Shown here: positions 8,501-17,039 of the stretch, in pieces
Layout of the letters: every line of letters begins with the position of its first letter
Numbering within the stretch: position 1 is the stretch's first letter
Virus record (IMG/VR): IMGVR_UViG_3300031759_000022
Span: 1-57,373 of that record
Source: a virus
Strand: one strand, 5' to 3'
Length of the DNA: 57,373 nt
Translations under genes and position numbers: made by a program
Notes under the pieces: model-generated
Seen by the model: the letters and a program-made list of their open reading frames with translations, nothing else
What the model was told of the DNA's origin: nothing
Database searches by the model: none

Positions 8501-9475
8501 ATGTCATTAGTAACAAGTTTACAACAAGTTCCAACTTACGCCCCCTCTATTACGCAACTTGGTCGCTATGAACCATTTCCCTTGCAAGTATCCCGGGGTC
8601 AAATTGTTGGGCACCAGCCTATTTACATCACTGGGTTTACCTCGCTATTAGGTTCTACAGCTTATGGGCCAGTATGGGAAGGTACAACACCATCCGGTGG
8701 CGCATACCCATATCCATCTACAGCACTACCAATGATTATTTCTAGCTCTGCAGTTGGAGATATTGGTTTTACAGTGCAAATTAACGGTTTAGATGTTAAC
8801 TACAATCCAATTTCAGAAACACTGGCTCTTACTAACTCTGCTGTTTTTGTGGGCAGTATTACAACAACGACTTTAACCGTATCTAGTGTTACAAGTGGCA
8901 CTATTACCATTGGTCAGTACATCACAGGTACAGGCGTTACCGCAGGTACTTATATTACTGCAGGTTCTGGCTTGTCTTGGACAGTATCAGTAAGCCAAAC
9001 AGTTGGACCAATTACTTTTATTCAAGTTGGTGGTTCTACAGTTAATAACTACTTCCGTATTAACTCAATGGTTTCTACTTCTGGAAATGCTGCGGGTAAT
9101 ATTACTCTTAAAGGCACAACCTCTGCTGCAATTTTCTATGCGCAGATCAATGCTGGTACAGGTAATACTCAAATGTCTTTATACTCTGTCCCTAATGGGT
9201 ATACTTTCTATCAACTGTTTTATCAGGCGGATGCAAACACTTCCTTAACTAGCGGTGGGTACAACAAAGTAAGAACGTATACCGCACCTGCTACGGGGCT
9301 AGGAACTACTTTATTTCAAGCGGTATACTCACAAGCACTTAGTATTCCAACTGACTATCCAGTAGCTTATGCTGGCGGAACTGATATTCAATGGCAAGTA
9401 GTAGCTAATACAGGTAGTCCGTATGTGGCTAATATCTATGTATCCGGAGTATTAATAAAAAATAACATTCTGTAG
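8501..9475 (+). CDS. Beta-rich virion protein
   Basis: A 324-residue protein rich in Thr, Ser, Gly and Tyr with alternating beta-strand pattern throughout, including a short TLTVSSVTSGTITIGQYITG module (about residues 125-145) of the kind found in tail fibres and surface proteins. It lies between two other structural genes. No enzyme motif was seen. The start has AAGGAAATTAATT upstream. Tail or head fibre component is the most likely role. Confidence 0.5.
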   Translation: MSLVTSLQQVPTYAPSITQLGRYEPFPLQVSRGQIVGHQPIYITGFTSLLGSTAYGPVWEGTTPSGGAYPYPSTALPMIISSSAVGDIGFTVQINGLDVNYNPISETLALTNSAVFVGSITTTTLTVSSVTSGTITIGQYITGTGVTAGTYITAGSGLSWTVSVSQTVGPITFIQVGGSTVNNYFRINSMVSTSGNAAGNITLKGTTSAAIFYAQINAGTGNTQMSLYSVPNGYTFYQLFYQADANTSLTSGGYNKVRTYTAPATGLGTTLFQAVYSQALSIPTDYPVAYAGGTDIQWQVVANTGSPYVANIYVSGVLIKNNIL

Positions 9476-9477
9476 TA

Positions 9478-10110
9478 ATGCCGGTATATATTGATACCCG
9501 AGGTAATTCTGTTCTGTCTGTGGCGGTCTGTGACCGCTGCAACAGAAAGTTTGCCTATGTGGATCTCATGCCAGACCCAAACTTTCCGGGAATGCGTGTC
9601 TGTAAAGATGACTTAGATAACTTTGACCCTTGGCGTTTGCCTGCTCGTCAAACAGAAAATATTTCATTACGATTTCCACGACCAGACCAATATGTTGGGA
9701 CTGGCCCAATTGGTGGCCAACAATTAATTACTGAACCATCTGATAATCCAAATCGTAATTCTGTATTTGTAACACAAACAAGACAAGTTGCAACTACCGC
9801 TGGAAAGCCAGGTGATTTAACAATCGCTGGCGGCCTTTCACCGTTTTCAAATTCAATTGTGCCTATCGTTGAATCTTCTTCACCAAATACTGGCAGCATA
9901 GCCGGTGGTACATTCATAACAGCATTAGGTAACAATTTCGTTGGTGTAACCAACGTCAAACTAGGTGGCATAAACACTGCCTTTACCGTTGTAAGCCCAA
10001 CGGAAATTACATTAACGTCACCAGCTTACGCCATTACCGGTATTGTAGATTTAAGCGTCTATTCAACATTCGGTATTGCTACATTGCATGGTGCATTTAC
10101 TTATACATAA
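9478..10110 (+). CDS. Virion protein with zinc-ribbon-like N-terminus and IPT/TIG domain
   Basis: The 210-residue product has CDRCNRKFAYVDL near residue 18 and a later Cys (VCKDDLDNFDPWR), resembling a zinc ribbon. The C-terminal 80 residues match an IPT/TIG immunoglobulin-like domain: a proline start (VESSSPNTGSIAGGTFITA), then NVKLGGINTAFTVVSPTEIT and a final GAFTYT strand. Ig-like domains on virions often help weak carbohydrate adhesion. The start codon lies three bases after the previous stop. Confidence 0.6.
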   Translation: MPVYIDTRGNSVLSVAVCDRCNRKFAYVDLMPDPNFPGMRVCKDDLDNFDPWRLPARQTENISLRFPRPDQYVGTGPIGGQQLITEPSDNPNRNSVFVTQTRQVATTAGKPGDLTIAGGLSPFSNSIVPIVESSSPNTGSIAGGTFITALGNNFVGVTNVKLGGINTAFTVVSPTEITLTSPAYAITGIVDLSVYSTFGIATLHGAFTYT

Positions 10111-10113
10111 AAT

Positions 10114-12021
10114 ATGGCCGATCAGTCGATATCCCAATTACCCGTCGCGCTAACCTTAACTGGTAATGAGCTGACTGTTGTCGTTCAAAATGGTATTACA
10201 AAGCAAGTCTCCATTGCGCAGATTGCTAATGCCGCTTCTCCAGGTAAATTAATAAGCAATATAATTTACGATCCATCAACTGGAGACTTAACAGTTTATT
10301 ACAGTGATGGCACACATGTTGTTTTAGGGCCCATTTCTGGATACAGCGGCATATCAGGATTCTCTGGTTTTAGCGGCTATTCAGGTTTTAGTGGCTTTTC
10401 AGGTTTTTCAGGCTGGTCTGGTATTTCAGGCTTCTCAGGCATATCTGGGTATTCCGGATCAGGAATAAGCGGCTACAGTGGCTATAGTGGTTTCTCAGGG
10501 CAAGTAGGAATCTCTGGATACAGTGGTATCTCAGGCTATAGTGGCCAATCTGGTTACAGTGGTATGTCTGGCTTGTCTGGATTTTCTGGCATTTCTGGAT
10601 TCTCTGGTTCTGGTGTTTCTGGTTATAGTGGATATAGTGGCTTTTCTGGTATCTCGGGCTACTCAGGCATCTCAGGATACAGTGGTATCTCAGGATACAG
10701 TGGTATCTCAGGATACAGTGGTATCTCAGGATATTCCGGTTCTGGTATATCGGGATACAGTGGATATTCAGGCTCTCCCGGAGCAGGTATTAATGTTAAA
10801 GGTACTGTAGCAACTCCAGCAGACTTACCCCCTATAGGTAATACAACAGGCGATGCGTATATTGTATCCTCTAATAATGATCTGTACGTTTGGAATGGTA
10901 CTGTATGGGTTAATATTGGTCCAGTTCAAGGACCACAGGGTGTAAGCGGGTATTCCGGATATAGCGGCTTATCAGGCATTTCCGGATACAGCGGCTTCTC
11001 AGGTATCTCGGGATTCTCTGGCATTTCTGGTTTTAGTGGATATTCAGGTATTTCAGGATATAGTGGCTTCTCAGGCTTCTCCGGTATACCTGGTGTATCT
11101 GGAGCAAGCGGCATCTCTGGTTATAGTGGCTTCTCAGGGTATAGCGGTCAAGTAGGTATTTCAGGCTACAGTGGATACTCGGGTATTTCAGGATATAGCG
11201 GTCTCTCAGGCGTTTCTGGGTATTCTGGTACCTCGGGGTACTCGGGTTCCGGTGCAAGCGGCTACAGCGGTTTTAGCGGCATCTCAGGCTATTCTGGATC
11301 CGGTATATCAGGCTATTCTGGATATAATGGTTCGGGAGTTAGCGGTTATTCAGGATACTCAGGAATCAATGGTACAAATGGCACTAGCGGTTATTCAGGT
11401 TACTCAGGCTATAGTGGCTCTGGAATTAGTGGATACAGCGGATATAGCGGTAGTGGAATAAGCGGTTATTCAGGCTATTCTGGTTCAGGTATTTCTGGCT
11501 ATAGCGGATTTTCTGGTATATCTGGATATAGCGGTTATTCGGGATTGTCTGTTACAACAAGCGCAAACAACACTTGGACAGGCACTCAAACCTTTAATGG
11601 CACTTCAAGCATATTGGCTGAAGTATTGCTTAATGCTGCTGAAACAACAACAATTTCTGCTACTGCCGCAACAGGCACTATTGCATTTTACCCATCAACA
11701 CAATCTGTTCTTTATTACACAAGTAACGCTTCTGCAAATTGGACTACCAACTTTACTTTCTCCGCTGGTACGACTTTAAATACGGCAATGACTACAGGGC
11801 AATCTTTAACTGTAGCTTTCTTGGTAACTCAAGGAGCAACGGCTTACTATAACAATGTGGTGCAAGTAGACGGCACAACTTCAGGTGTTACTACAAAGTG
11901 GCAAGGAAGTGCCGCACCTACTGCTGGTAATGCTTCTAGTGTTGATGTTTATACCTATTCGATTGTAAAAACAGGCTCTGCTACTTTTACAGTATTCGCA
12001 ACCCAAACTCAGTTTAAATAA
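10114..12021 (+). CDS. Tail fibre with Gly-X-Ser collagen-like repeats
   Basis: A 635-residue protein. Residues 1-70 form a virion-attachment-like head; residues about 75-225 and 270-480 are uninterrupted Gly-X-Ser triplets with X mostly Tyr, Phe or Ile (GYSGFSGISG), split by a module near 230-265 (GNTTGDAYIVSSNNDLYVWNG) typical of phage fibres. The last 150 residues are a beta-rich tip. The triplet looks collagen-like but lacks Pro, so a true collagen triple helix is uncertain. Near-identical DNA repeats allow length change by recombination. The dense Ser could accept sugars from the glycosyltransferases encoded 2-5 kb downstream. Confidence 0.75.
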   Translation: MADQSISQLPVALTLTGNELTVVVQNGITKQVSIAQIANAASPGKLISNIIYDPSTGDLTVYYSDGTHVVLGPISGYSGISGFSGFSGYSGFSGFSGFSGWSGISGFSGISGYSGSGISGYSGYSGFSGQVGISGYSGISGYSGQSGYSGMSGLSGFSGISGFSGSGVSGYSGYSGFSGISGYSGISGYSGISGYSGISGYSGISGYSGSGISGYSGYSGSPGAGINVKGTVATPADLPPIGNTTGDAYIVSSNNDLYVWNGTVWVNIGPVQGPQGVSGYSGYSGLSGISGYSGFSGISGFSGISGFSGYSGISGYSGFSGFSGIPGVSGASGISGYSGFSGYSGQVGISGYSGYSGISGYSGLSGVSGYSGTSGYSGSGASGYSGFSGISGYSGSGISGYSGYNGSGVSGYSGYSGINGTNGTSGYSGYSGYSGSGISGYSGYSGSGISGYSGYSGSGISGYSGFSGISGYSGYSGLSVTTSANNTWTGTQTFNGTSSILAEVLLNAAETTTISATAATGTIAFYPSTQSVLYYTSNASANWTTNFTFSAGTTLNTAMTTGQSLTVAFLVTQGATAYYNNVVQVDGTTSGVTTKWQGSAAPTAGNASSVDVYTYSIVKTGSATFTVFATQTQFK

Positions 12022-12022
12022 T

Positions 12023-12991
12023 ATGCCACTACTTAATACTAGAGGTGTAGCTTCTGCTAAAGGCTTTGGCTTTGGTGCTAAAGCGGGTATAGTTACTGGT
12101 TCACAATCTTATACAACTGCTGGTACTTACTCTTGGGTTGCCCCCGCTGGAGTCACTTCGGTTTCTGTAGTTGCTGTAGGTGGTGGAGGTGGCACAACAA
12201 CAGGAAGTTGTGCGTGTAGGACTACCTCAGGTGGTGGTGGTGGAGGATTGGGCTACAAAAATAACATTACAATAACACCTGGTTCTTCTTACACAGTAGT
12301 AGTTGGTCAAGCTAATAATTCATACTTTTGCTCTACTACTGTTGTAAAAGGTGGTGGAGGTCAAAATGGGTCTAATTGTGGTAGTGGTAGAGGTGGTGGA
12401 GCTGGAGGCACTTATGTAGGTACTGGTGGAGGTAATGGGGGTACTGGTAACATTTCTGGAGGCAGTACTACCCCAGGTGTCGGTGGTGGTGGTGCTGGTG
12501 GATACTCTGGTAATGGTGGTTGCGGTGGCTCTACTGGAACTAATTGTATTGGAGGTACTCCTGTGGCAGGTACACCAGCTATAGCTGGTTCTGGTGGTGG
12601 CGGTGGTGGTGGTGGTGGTGCGTTTATTAGTAAAATTACTTATTGTGGTTGTTGTGTCTGTGGTCAATTTTGGTTTGGTTCTGGAGGTGGCGGTGGTGGT
12701 GTAGGTATTTTTGGACAAGGTTCTAATGGAGCTGCAGGGACTGTTTCAAAATCTGGTACTAATGCTCTAGCAACTGGTGGTGGTGGTGGTTCTTCTGGCA
12801 CAAATGGAGGCACTGGCGTAGCTTCTTGTAATGCTGCTGGTGGTGCTGGTGGTGCTTATGGCGGTGGTAGAGGAGCTATTTCTAGAACTCTCGCTCAAAG
12901 CCAAATACAGTCTGGTTCTGTTGGCGCTGTCCGCATCGTCTACCCTGGATTAACCCGTCAATTCCCATCTACTTGCGTAGGCTCACCTTAA
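12023..12991 (+). CDS. Glycine-rich adhesin-like tail protein
   Basis: A 322-residue protein with a short N-terminal segment, a beta strand pair (SYTTAGTYSWVAPAGVTSV) and then many polyglycine runs (GGGGGG) separated by short loops. The pattern matches Gly-rich tail-tip domains and recalls the polyglycine-II sandwich of T-even gp38 adhesins, whose loops bind the receptor. Two loops hold clustered cysteines (SCACRTT and CGCCVCGQFWF), unusual for virion surfaces and possibly disulfide- or metal-stabilised. It directly follows the repeat fibre gene and is probably part of the receptor-binding tip. Confidence 0.65.
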   Translation: MPLLNTRGVASAKGFGFGAKAGIVTGSQSYTTAGTYSWVAPAGVTSVSVVAVGGGGGTTTGSCACRTTSGGGGGGLGYKNNITITPGSSYTVVVGQANNSYFCSTTVVKGGGGQNGSNCGSGRGGGAGGTYVGTGGGNGGTGNISGGSTTPGVGGGGAGGYSGNGGCGGSTGTNCIGGTPVAGTPAIAGSGGGGGGGGGAFISKITYCGCCVCGQFWFGSGGGGGGVGIFGQGSNGAAGTVSKSGTNALATGGGGGSSGTNGGTGVASCNAAGGAGGAYGGGRGAISRTLAQSQIQSGSVGAVRIVYPGLTRQFPSTCVGSP

Positions 12992-13005
12992 TTTAGAAAA
13001 ACAAA

Positions 13006-13353
13006 ATGAACTTATATATTCAAACTGAAAACGGAAATGCAATTAATCACCCAGCTTTTGAGGATAACCTTATAGCGGCATTTGGTTCTATTCCTGCACA
13101 TTGGGAAACCTTTATTAGAGTTGAAAGACCTATACCTACTATTTATCAAGTGTTAGATAGTCAAGAGCCAACATATCAAAAAGCGAATGGTGTTTGGACT
13201 GATGTCTGGGCATTGCGTGATATGACTGCCGATGAAAAAGCAGCTAAACAGCAAGCAGCTAAAGACCTGTGGGCGCAAAGACCAAACCTTGCTAACTTTA
13301 GTGCATGGACTTTTAATGAAGTAACTTGTCAGTATGAACCACCAATTCCATGA
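13006..13353 (+). CDS. Fibre-associated protein with in-frame TGA and conserved-looking extension
   Basis: The 115-residue product begins MNLYIQTENGNAINHPAFED and has a charged helix (MTADEKAAKQQAAKDLWAQRP) before FNEVTCQYEPPIP. The frame stays open after the TGA at 13351-13353 for 26 more codons to TAA at 13432-13434, reading PTDGNAYRWDGATNSWVEF. That extension has the character of the usual C-terminal end of this type of small fibre-associated protein. Either a sense codon became TGA (CGA or TGG would each need one change), or the stop is read through. Its place after fibre genes suggests a fibre assembly or accessory role. Confidence 0.6.
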   Translation: MNLYIQTENGNAINHPAFEDNLIAAFGSIPAHWETFIRVERPIPTIYQVLDSQEPTYQKANGVWTDVWALRDMTADEKAAKQQAAKDLWAQRPNLANFSAWTFNEVTCQYEPPIP

Positions 13354-13461
13354 CCAACTGATGGCAACGCCTATCGTTGGGATGGAGCAACTAATTCTTG
13401 GGTAGAGTTTACCCCGCCAACTCAAGTAGGATAATTTATGACTATTTCCCTTCAACCAATG

Positions 13462-13489
13462 TTGGAACACCATAAAAGTAATATATAAT
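13462..13489 (+). promoter_or_regulatory. Host sigma-70-type promoter before the oxygenase/glycosyltransferase cassette
   Basis: TTGGAA (13462-13467), 16 nt, TATAAT (13484-13489). It lies in the gap before the GTG start at 13521. This cassette may therefore be expressed independently of the phage-specific promoters. Confidence 0.5.
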
Positions 13490-13520
13490 AGAAGTTCTAT
13501 TTAATTTTTAAGGAATCCTT

Positions 13521-14180
13521 GTGAGTGATGCCACAACCCAAGAGCAGTTAAACGCTTTCTATTATTTTCCATCGGGTGTCTATGTTATAGAAAAGCCTGA
13601 GTTCTTAAAAGATGCTAGGGATGCTTGTAAAAAAGCAGTAGCCAAGCAAAAGAAAGAACGCAAGTTAGATGAAATTTACCCTGTTTACATGACAGAGAAT
13701 TTGTTTGACTACAAAGGCATGAGTGAATTATCTGACTATATCGGTCAAACTGCTTGGAATATTCTTAAAGAACAAGGCTACGCAATGGAAGGCTTTAGCA
13801 CAAAGTTTTCCGAGTTTTGGTGTCAAGAACACCATAAGCATTCCGCAATGGATCAACACGTTCATGGTTACGGTTCGCAAATTGTTGGCTTCTATTTTGT
13901 AGATACTCCTGAAAATTGTTCCAGAGCAGTATTTCATGATCCAAGATCAGCCAAAGTGCAAATCAATTTGCCTGAAACGGATATGACCCAAGCAACCCCA
14001 GCAAGCAATATGATTAACTTTGAACCAAAACCCGGTATGCTGATGTTTGCTAATGCTTGGTTGGCGCATTCGTTTACGCGCCATGCTTCTGAAAAGCCAA
14101 TTCGCTTTATTCACTTTAACCTGTACGCAGAGCAAGTTCAGCAAGCCCCAGCTTGCGCTGCCCCTGCGGAGGTTGTATGA
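13521..14180 (+). CDS. Putative 2-oxoglutarate/Fe(II)-dependent oxygenase
   Basis: A 219-residue protein resembling the small phage 2OG-Fe(II) oxygenase group. The C-terminal half shows a double-stranded beta-helix pattern: MDQHVHGYGSQIVGFYFV holds the first iron-ligand region, FHDPRSAKVQINLP follows, and GMLMFANAWLAHSFTRH then RFIHFNL carry the distal His and the Arg expected to bind 2-oxoglutarate. Such enzymes hydroxylate protein side chains, nucleobases or small molecules; the substrate is unknown. The GTG start follows AAGGAAT. It opens a cassette with glycosyltransferases bracketed by two fibre genes. Confidence 0.65.
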   Translation: MSDATTQEQLNAFYYFPSGVYVIEKPEFLKDARDACKKAVAKQKKERKLDEIYPVYMTENLFDYKGMSELSDYIGQTAWNILKEQGYAMEGFSTKFSEFWCQEHHKHSAMDQHVHGYGSQIVGFYFVDTPENCSRAVFHDPRSAKVQINLPETDMTQATPASNMINFEPKPGMLMFANAWLAHSFTRHASEKPIRFIHFNLYAEQVQQAPACAAPAEVV

Positions 14181-14410
14181 ATAAATACCGAATCCGGTTT
14201 AACAAATCAAGAGGTCTTGAAGGCAGAGGATCTAAAGATCACGTTTGGAGAGTATTTGAAGGCGATAAAGAATACCTCTTTAAACACTTTCAGCTTAATG
14301 TGCCATCTACCAGCGAAAAAGAAGCCAATTCGGAAGATTGGAATGTAGTTTGCTATGGTATTATGACTATCGACAAAGACACTTCTACAGCGACCATCAA
14401 TGAAATATAG
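14177..14410 (+). CDS. Small hypothetical protein in glycosylation cassette
   Basis: The ATG at 14177 overlaps the oxygenase stop (ATGA), which decides the start over the longer open frame. The 77-residue product is basic at the N-terminus (MNKYRIRFNKSRG) and has a two-strand C-terminal part (DWNVVCYGIMTIDKDTSTATI). No family was recognised. It also overlaps the next gene by 11 bases, so the whole cassette is translationally linked. Confidence 0.6.
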   Translation: MNKYRIRFNKSRGLEGRGSKDHVWRVFEGDKEYLFKHFQLNVPSTSEKEANSEDWNVVCYGIMTIDKDTSTATINEI

Positions 14411-15626
14411 CGTTGTAATACCGACTTATAGCAATTGCGATAAATACTTAAAACCCTGTATAGATTCAATTGTTAAATACACCGAAATGACCGACATAGA
14501 GTTGGTCATTTCTGCTAATGGTTGCACTGATAATACCTATCCGTACCTAGCGTATTTGCAATCATCGCTCCCTAACATTACTGTGGTTTGGAACGCCCAT
14601 CCTTTAGGGTTTGCCAAAGCGACTAACGCAGGGATTGAAGCTGCCCTATGCGATAAGATTGTGCTGTTAAACAATGACACGGTATTGTTAGAGCAACCTA
14701 AAAACCGTTGGTTAGAATGGCTTGACCAAGGCGATGTTAGCTATGTCTTAGGGCAGAATTCCCCAATTACTCAGCGGCGATTTGGCATCTTTTTTATTGC
14801 CATGATTCAAAAGAAAGTCTTTGACACCCTTGGCTTGCTAAATGAAGATTACACTACCGGTGGGTGCGAGGACATTGAGTTTTGCTTTGAGGCTGAGAAA
14901 GCTGGATTTAAGTTATCCGAATGCGATAACAAGGGGACTTACCCCATATATCACGCGGCTGAAGGCACAATGCACGACCCAGAGCTAGTTCAAGATTGGA
15001 AACAAAAGTTTTATGTTAACGAATTAAAACTAGCAAAAAAATATAATATTGAGTATTATAAATTTTTATTATCCAATAACTTTGAAAGAGCCGTATTTCT
15101 TAAAGGAGACTTAGTATTCCCAAGGGAAACCCAGCGCTATGAGTGGGCTGCTAAAAATATTTATGGTAATTCAGTATTAGAAATTGGGTGTTCTACAGGT
15201 TATGGCTGCCAGTTTTTTTCAGAAATTAATTACTTAGGAATAGACTATGACCAAGTTATCGTGGGAGTCGCTAAAGAACAAAATTGGAAATCTAGCGCTT
15301 ATTTTGACTGGGCTGATATTAACTCTTATGCTTTTAATCAATATGATACGATTATTGCTTTTGAGGTAATAGAGCATCTAGATAACGGATTAGAAATTGT
15401 TGAAAAGCTCAAGCAGCATTGCAAGCGATTATTAATTACTGTGCCACACAATGAGCCTAAAGGCTTTTGGGGCGAACATCATAAATTGCATGGTTTAAAT
15501 GAAAGCAACTTCCCTGGTTTTGAGTTTGAGTACATTAATCATGCTGGAGACGTATCCAGTCTATTACAGGTAGTAGATAGTAGTAATCTTAGTAATCTTA
15601 TGATTTGCCGGTGGGACAATGAGTAA
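14400..15626 (+). CDS. Glycosyltransferase (GT2-like) fused to a SAM methyltransferase
   Basis: A 408-residue two-domain enzyme. Residues 1-200 are a GT-A family 2 transferase: SVVIPTYSNCDKYLKPCIDS, then LLNNDTVLL as the DxD-like nucleotide-sugar site, and GGCEDIEFCFEAEKAG as the acceptor-side acidic motif. Residues about 250-390 are a class I methyltransferase with SVLEIGCSTGYGC (motif I), YLGIDYD and FEVIEHL. It would transfer a sugar and possibly methylate the product. The position between two fibre genes suggests modification of virion fibres, although host surface glycans are an alternative target. Confidence 0.75.
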   Translation: MKYSVVIPTYSNCDKYLKPCIDSIVKYTEMTDIELVISANGCTDNTYPYLAYLQSSLPNITVVWNAHPLGFAKATNAGIEAALCDKIVLLNNDTVLLEQPKNRWLEWLDQGDVSYVLGQNSPITQRRFGIFFIAMIQKKVFDTLGLLNEDYTTGGCEDIEFCFEAEKAGFKLSECDNKGTYPIYHAAEGTMHDPELVQDWKQKFYVNELKLAKKYNIEYYKFLLSNNFERAVFLKGDLVFPRETQRYEWAAKNIYGNSVLEIGCSTGYGCQFFSEINYLGIDYDQVIVGVAKEQNWKSSAYFDWADINSYAFNQYDTIIAFEVIEHLDNGLEIVEKLKQHCKRLLITVPHNEPKGFWGEHHKLHGLNESNFPGFEFEYINHAGDVSSLLQVVDSSNLSNLMICRWDNE

Positions 15627-16605
15627 AGTATTGTGCAGTGTAGCAACACGTGGTCGGTACCATACAACGCTTCCACTGGTGTTGAATGCCATCATAAACC
15701 AGTCTAAACCGGTTGATAAGCTGGTTGTCTTTGATGACAACGACGAACCGCAAGACATGCGGAAAGAAATGATTTACCAGTATTTTTTCCAGATGTTAGA
15801 TGCAAAAGGTATTGCTTGGGAGTGGCTATACGCGGATAAAAAAGGTCAGCATTACATTCATCAAAATGCAAATGAAATGGGATATGATTGGGTTTGGCGT
15901 TGTGATGATGATGCTATACCAGAGCCTAATGTGCTTGAAAGACTGGTGGGATACGCCATTGAACTAACTAATGTTCAGATAAAAGTAGGCGCAATTGGCG
16001 GTGCTATTCTTACTCCTCCAAACTTACCTGACACTTCTATATCAACAGGTGATATAGATAGAATTGATTTAGAGCCAAATATTCAATGGAATTACATTGA
16101 AAGAGCTAAAGAAGTAATGCACTTGCATTGCTCTTTTTTGTATAGGGCGGGCGTACACGATTACAACTTAGGGCTATCCAGAGTAGCTCACCGAGAAGAA
16201 ACTTTATTTACCTATGGTATGTATCAAAAAGGATACAAACTATTTGCTGTACCAAACGCAGTAACTTGGCACATGAAAAACCCAGAAGGCGGGATTCGTA
16301 GTGAGACAAAGAAAGAAATGTATGACCATGATGAATTTATATTTAGAAATGTTCTTGAATATCGTAATAAAACCATTGTGGTTCTTAATAGCGGTCTTGG
16401 TGACCATATTGTATTCAATAGGGTTCTTCCTTCAATACCTAATGCTGAAGTGTTTACTTGTTATCCTGAAATCATTCCCGGACGTTCGATAGAAGAGGCC
16501 CGGTATCTATTTGGAAGTTTAGAAGACCATAATATATATAAAAAAATGGACCAATGGAAATGGAAAGATAGTTTAGAAAATGCGTATAGAAAGCTGTATC
16601 TATGA
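15619..16605 (+). CDS. Glycosyltransferase (GT-A) with N-terminal half of a GT9-like domain
   Basis: Residues 1-240 form a GT-A glycosyltransferase: CSVATRGRYHTTLPLVLNAI, a DDNDEP loop, and WRCDDDAIPEP with the metal-binding Asp96-Asp98. From residue 250 a second fold begins with TIVVLNSGLGDHIVFNRVLP, the typical start of heptosyltransferase-like GT9 proteins. The GT9 fold is not completed here; its second half appears in the next gene, which starts in a four-base ATGA overlap. The two products may assemble into one split enzyme, or a fusion was broken recently. Confidence 0.7.
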   Translation: MSKVLCSVATRGRYHTTLPLVLNAIINQSKPVDKLVVFDDNDEPQDMRKEMIYQYFFQMLDAKGIAWEWLYADKKGQHYIHQNANEMGYDWVWRCDDDAIPEPNVLERLVGYAIELTNVQIKVGAIGGAILTPPNLPDTSISTGDIDRIDLEPNIQWNYIERAKEVMHLHCSFLYRAGVHDYNLGLSRVAHREETLFTYGMYQKGYKLFAVPNAVTWHMKNPEGGIRSETKKEMYDHDEFIFRNVLEYRNKTIVVLNSGLGDHIVFNRVLPSIPNAEVFTCYPEIIPGRSIEEARYLFGSLEDHNIYKKMDQWKWKDSLENAYRKLYL

Positions 16606-17036
16606 TAGTTATTTCCCCATATGCTCAAAAACTAAGAAACGGTAAGTTAAACCCAAAAAATTATCCGTATTGGAAAGAGCTAATTGAATTAATTGATGAG
16701 CCAATTATACAAGTTGGTATAGAGGGCGAAGAGGAATTGGTTCCGGACTTTAAAAAAAACTTACCAATTAAAGAATTGCGCGCTTTAATTAAAGACTGCA
16801 GAATTTGGATTTCTTGTGATAGCTTTTTACAACACTTAGGTTGGGATGAAGGCAAAAAAGGAATTGTGTTATGGGGGCCTTCCGATCCGTTAATTTTTGG
16901 GCACCCAGAAAATATTAACTTACTAAAAGATAGATCGTATTTAGTACAAAATCAATTTATATGGTGGGAAGCTACTGAACACCAAAATGAAAGATTCGTA
17001 AATCCACAAGAAATATTAGCACATTTAAAGGAATAA
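16602..17036 (+). CDS. C-terminal half of GT9 heptosyltransferase-like enzyme
   Basis: The 144 residues match the C-terminal Rossmann half of family 9 glycosyltransferases: VISPYAQKLRNGKLNPKNYP (the nucleotide-sugar half start), IIQVGIEGEEEL, then DCRIWISCDSFLQHLGWDEG and VLWGPSDPLIFGHPEN. In complete enzymes these follow the GLGDHI half, which here ends the previous gene. ADP-heptose or a related sugar nucleotide is the family donor. The start overlaps the upstream stop, favouring coordinated synthesis. Confidence 0.7.
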   Translation: MIVISPYAQKLRNGKLNPKNYPYWKELIELIDEPIIQVGIEGEEELVPDFKKNLPIKELRALIKDCRIWISCDSFLQHLGWDEGKKGIVLWGPSDPLIFGHPENINLLKDRSYLVQNQFIWWEATEHQNERFVNPQEILAHLKE

Positions 17037-17039
17037 AAA

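Noticed and set aside
10370-11560. Repeat fibre as target of a diversity-generating retroelement
   Set aside because: No reverse transcriptase gene and no template/variable repeat pair was found.
13438-13488. A 16-codon open frame starting MTISLQPMLEHH
   Set aside because: It is short, without a ribosome-binding site, and is overlapped by a -35/-10 promoter; it may be a remnant but cannot be supported as a gene.
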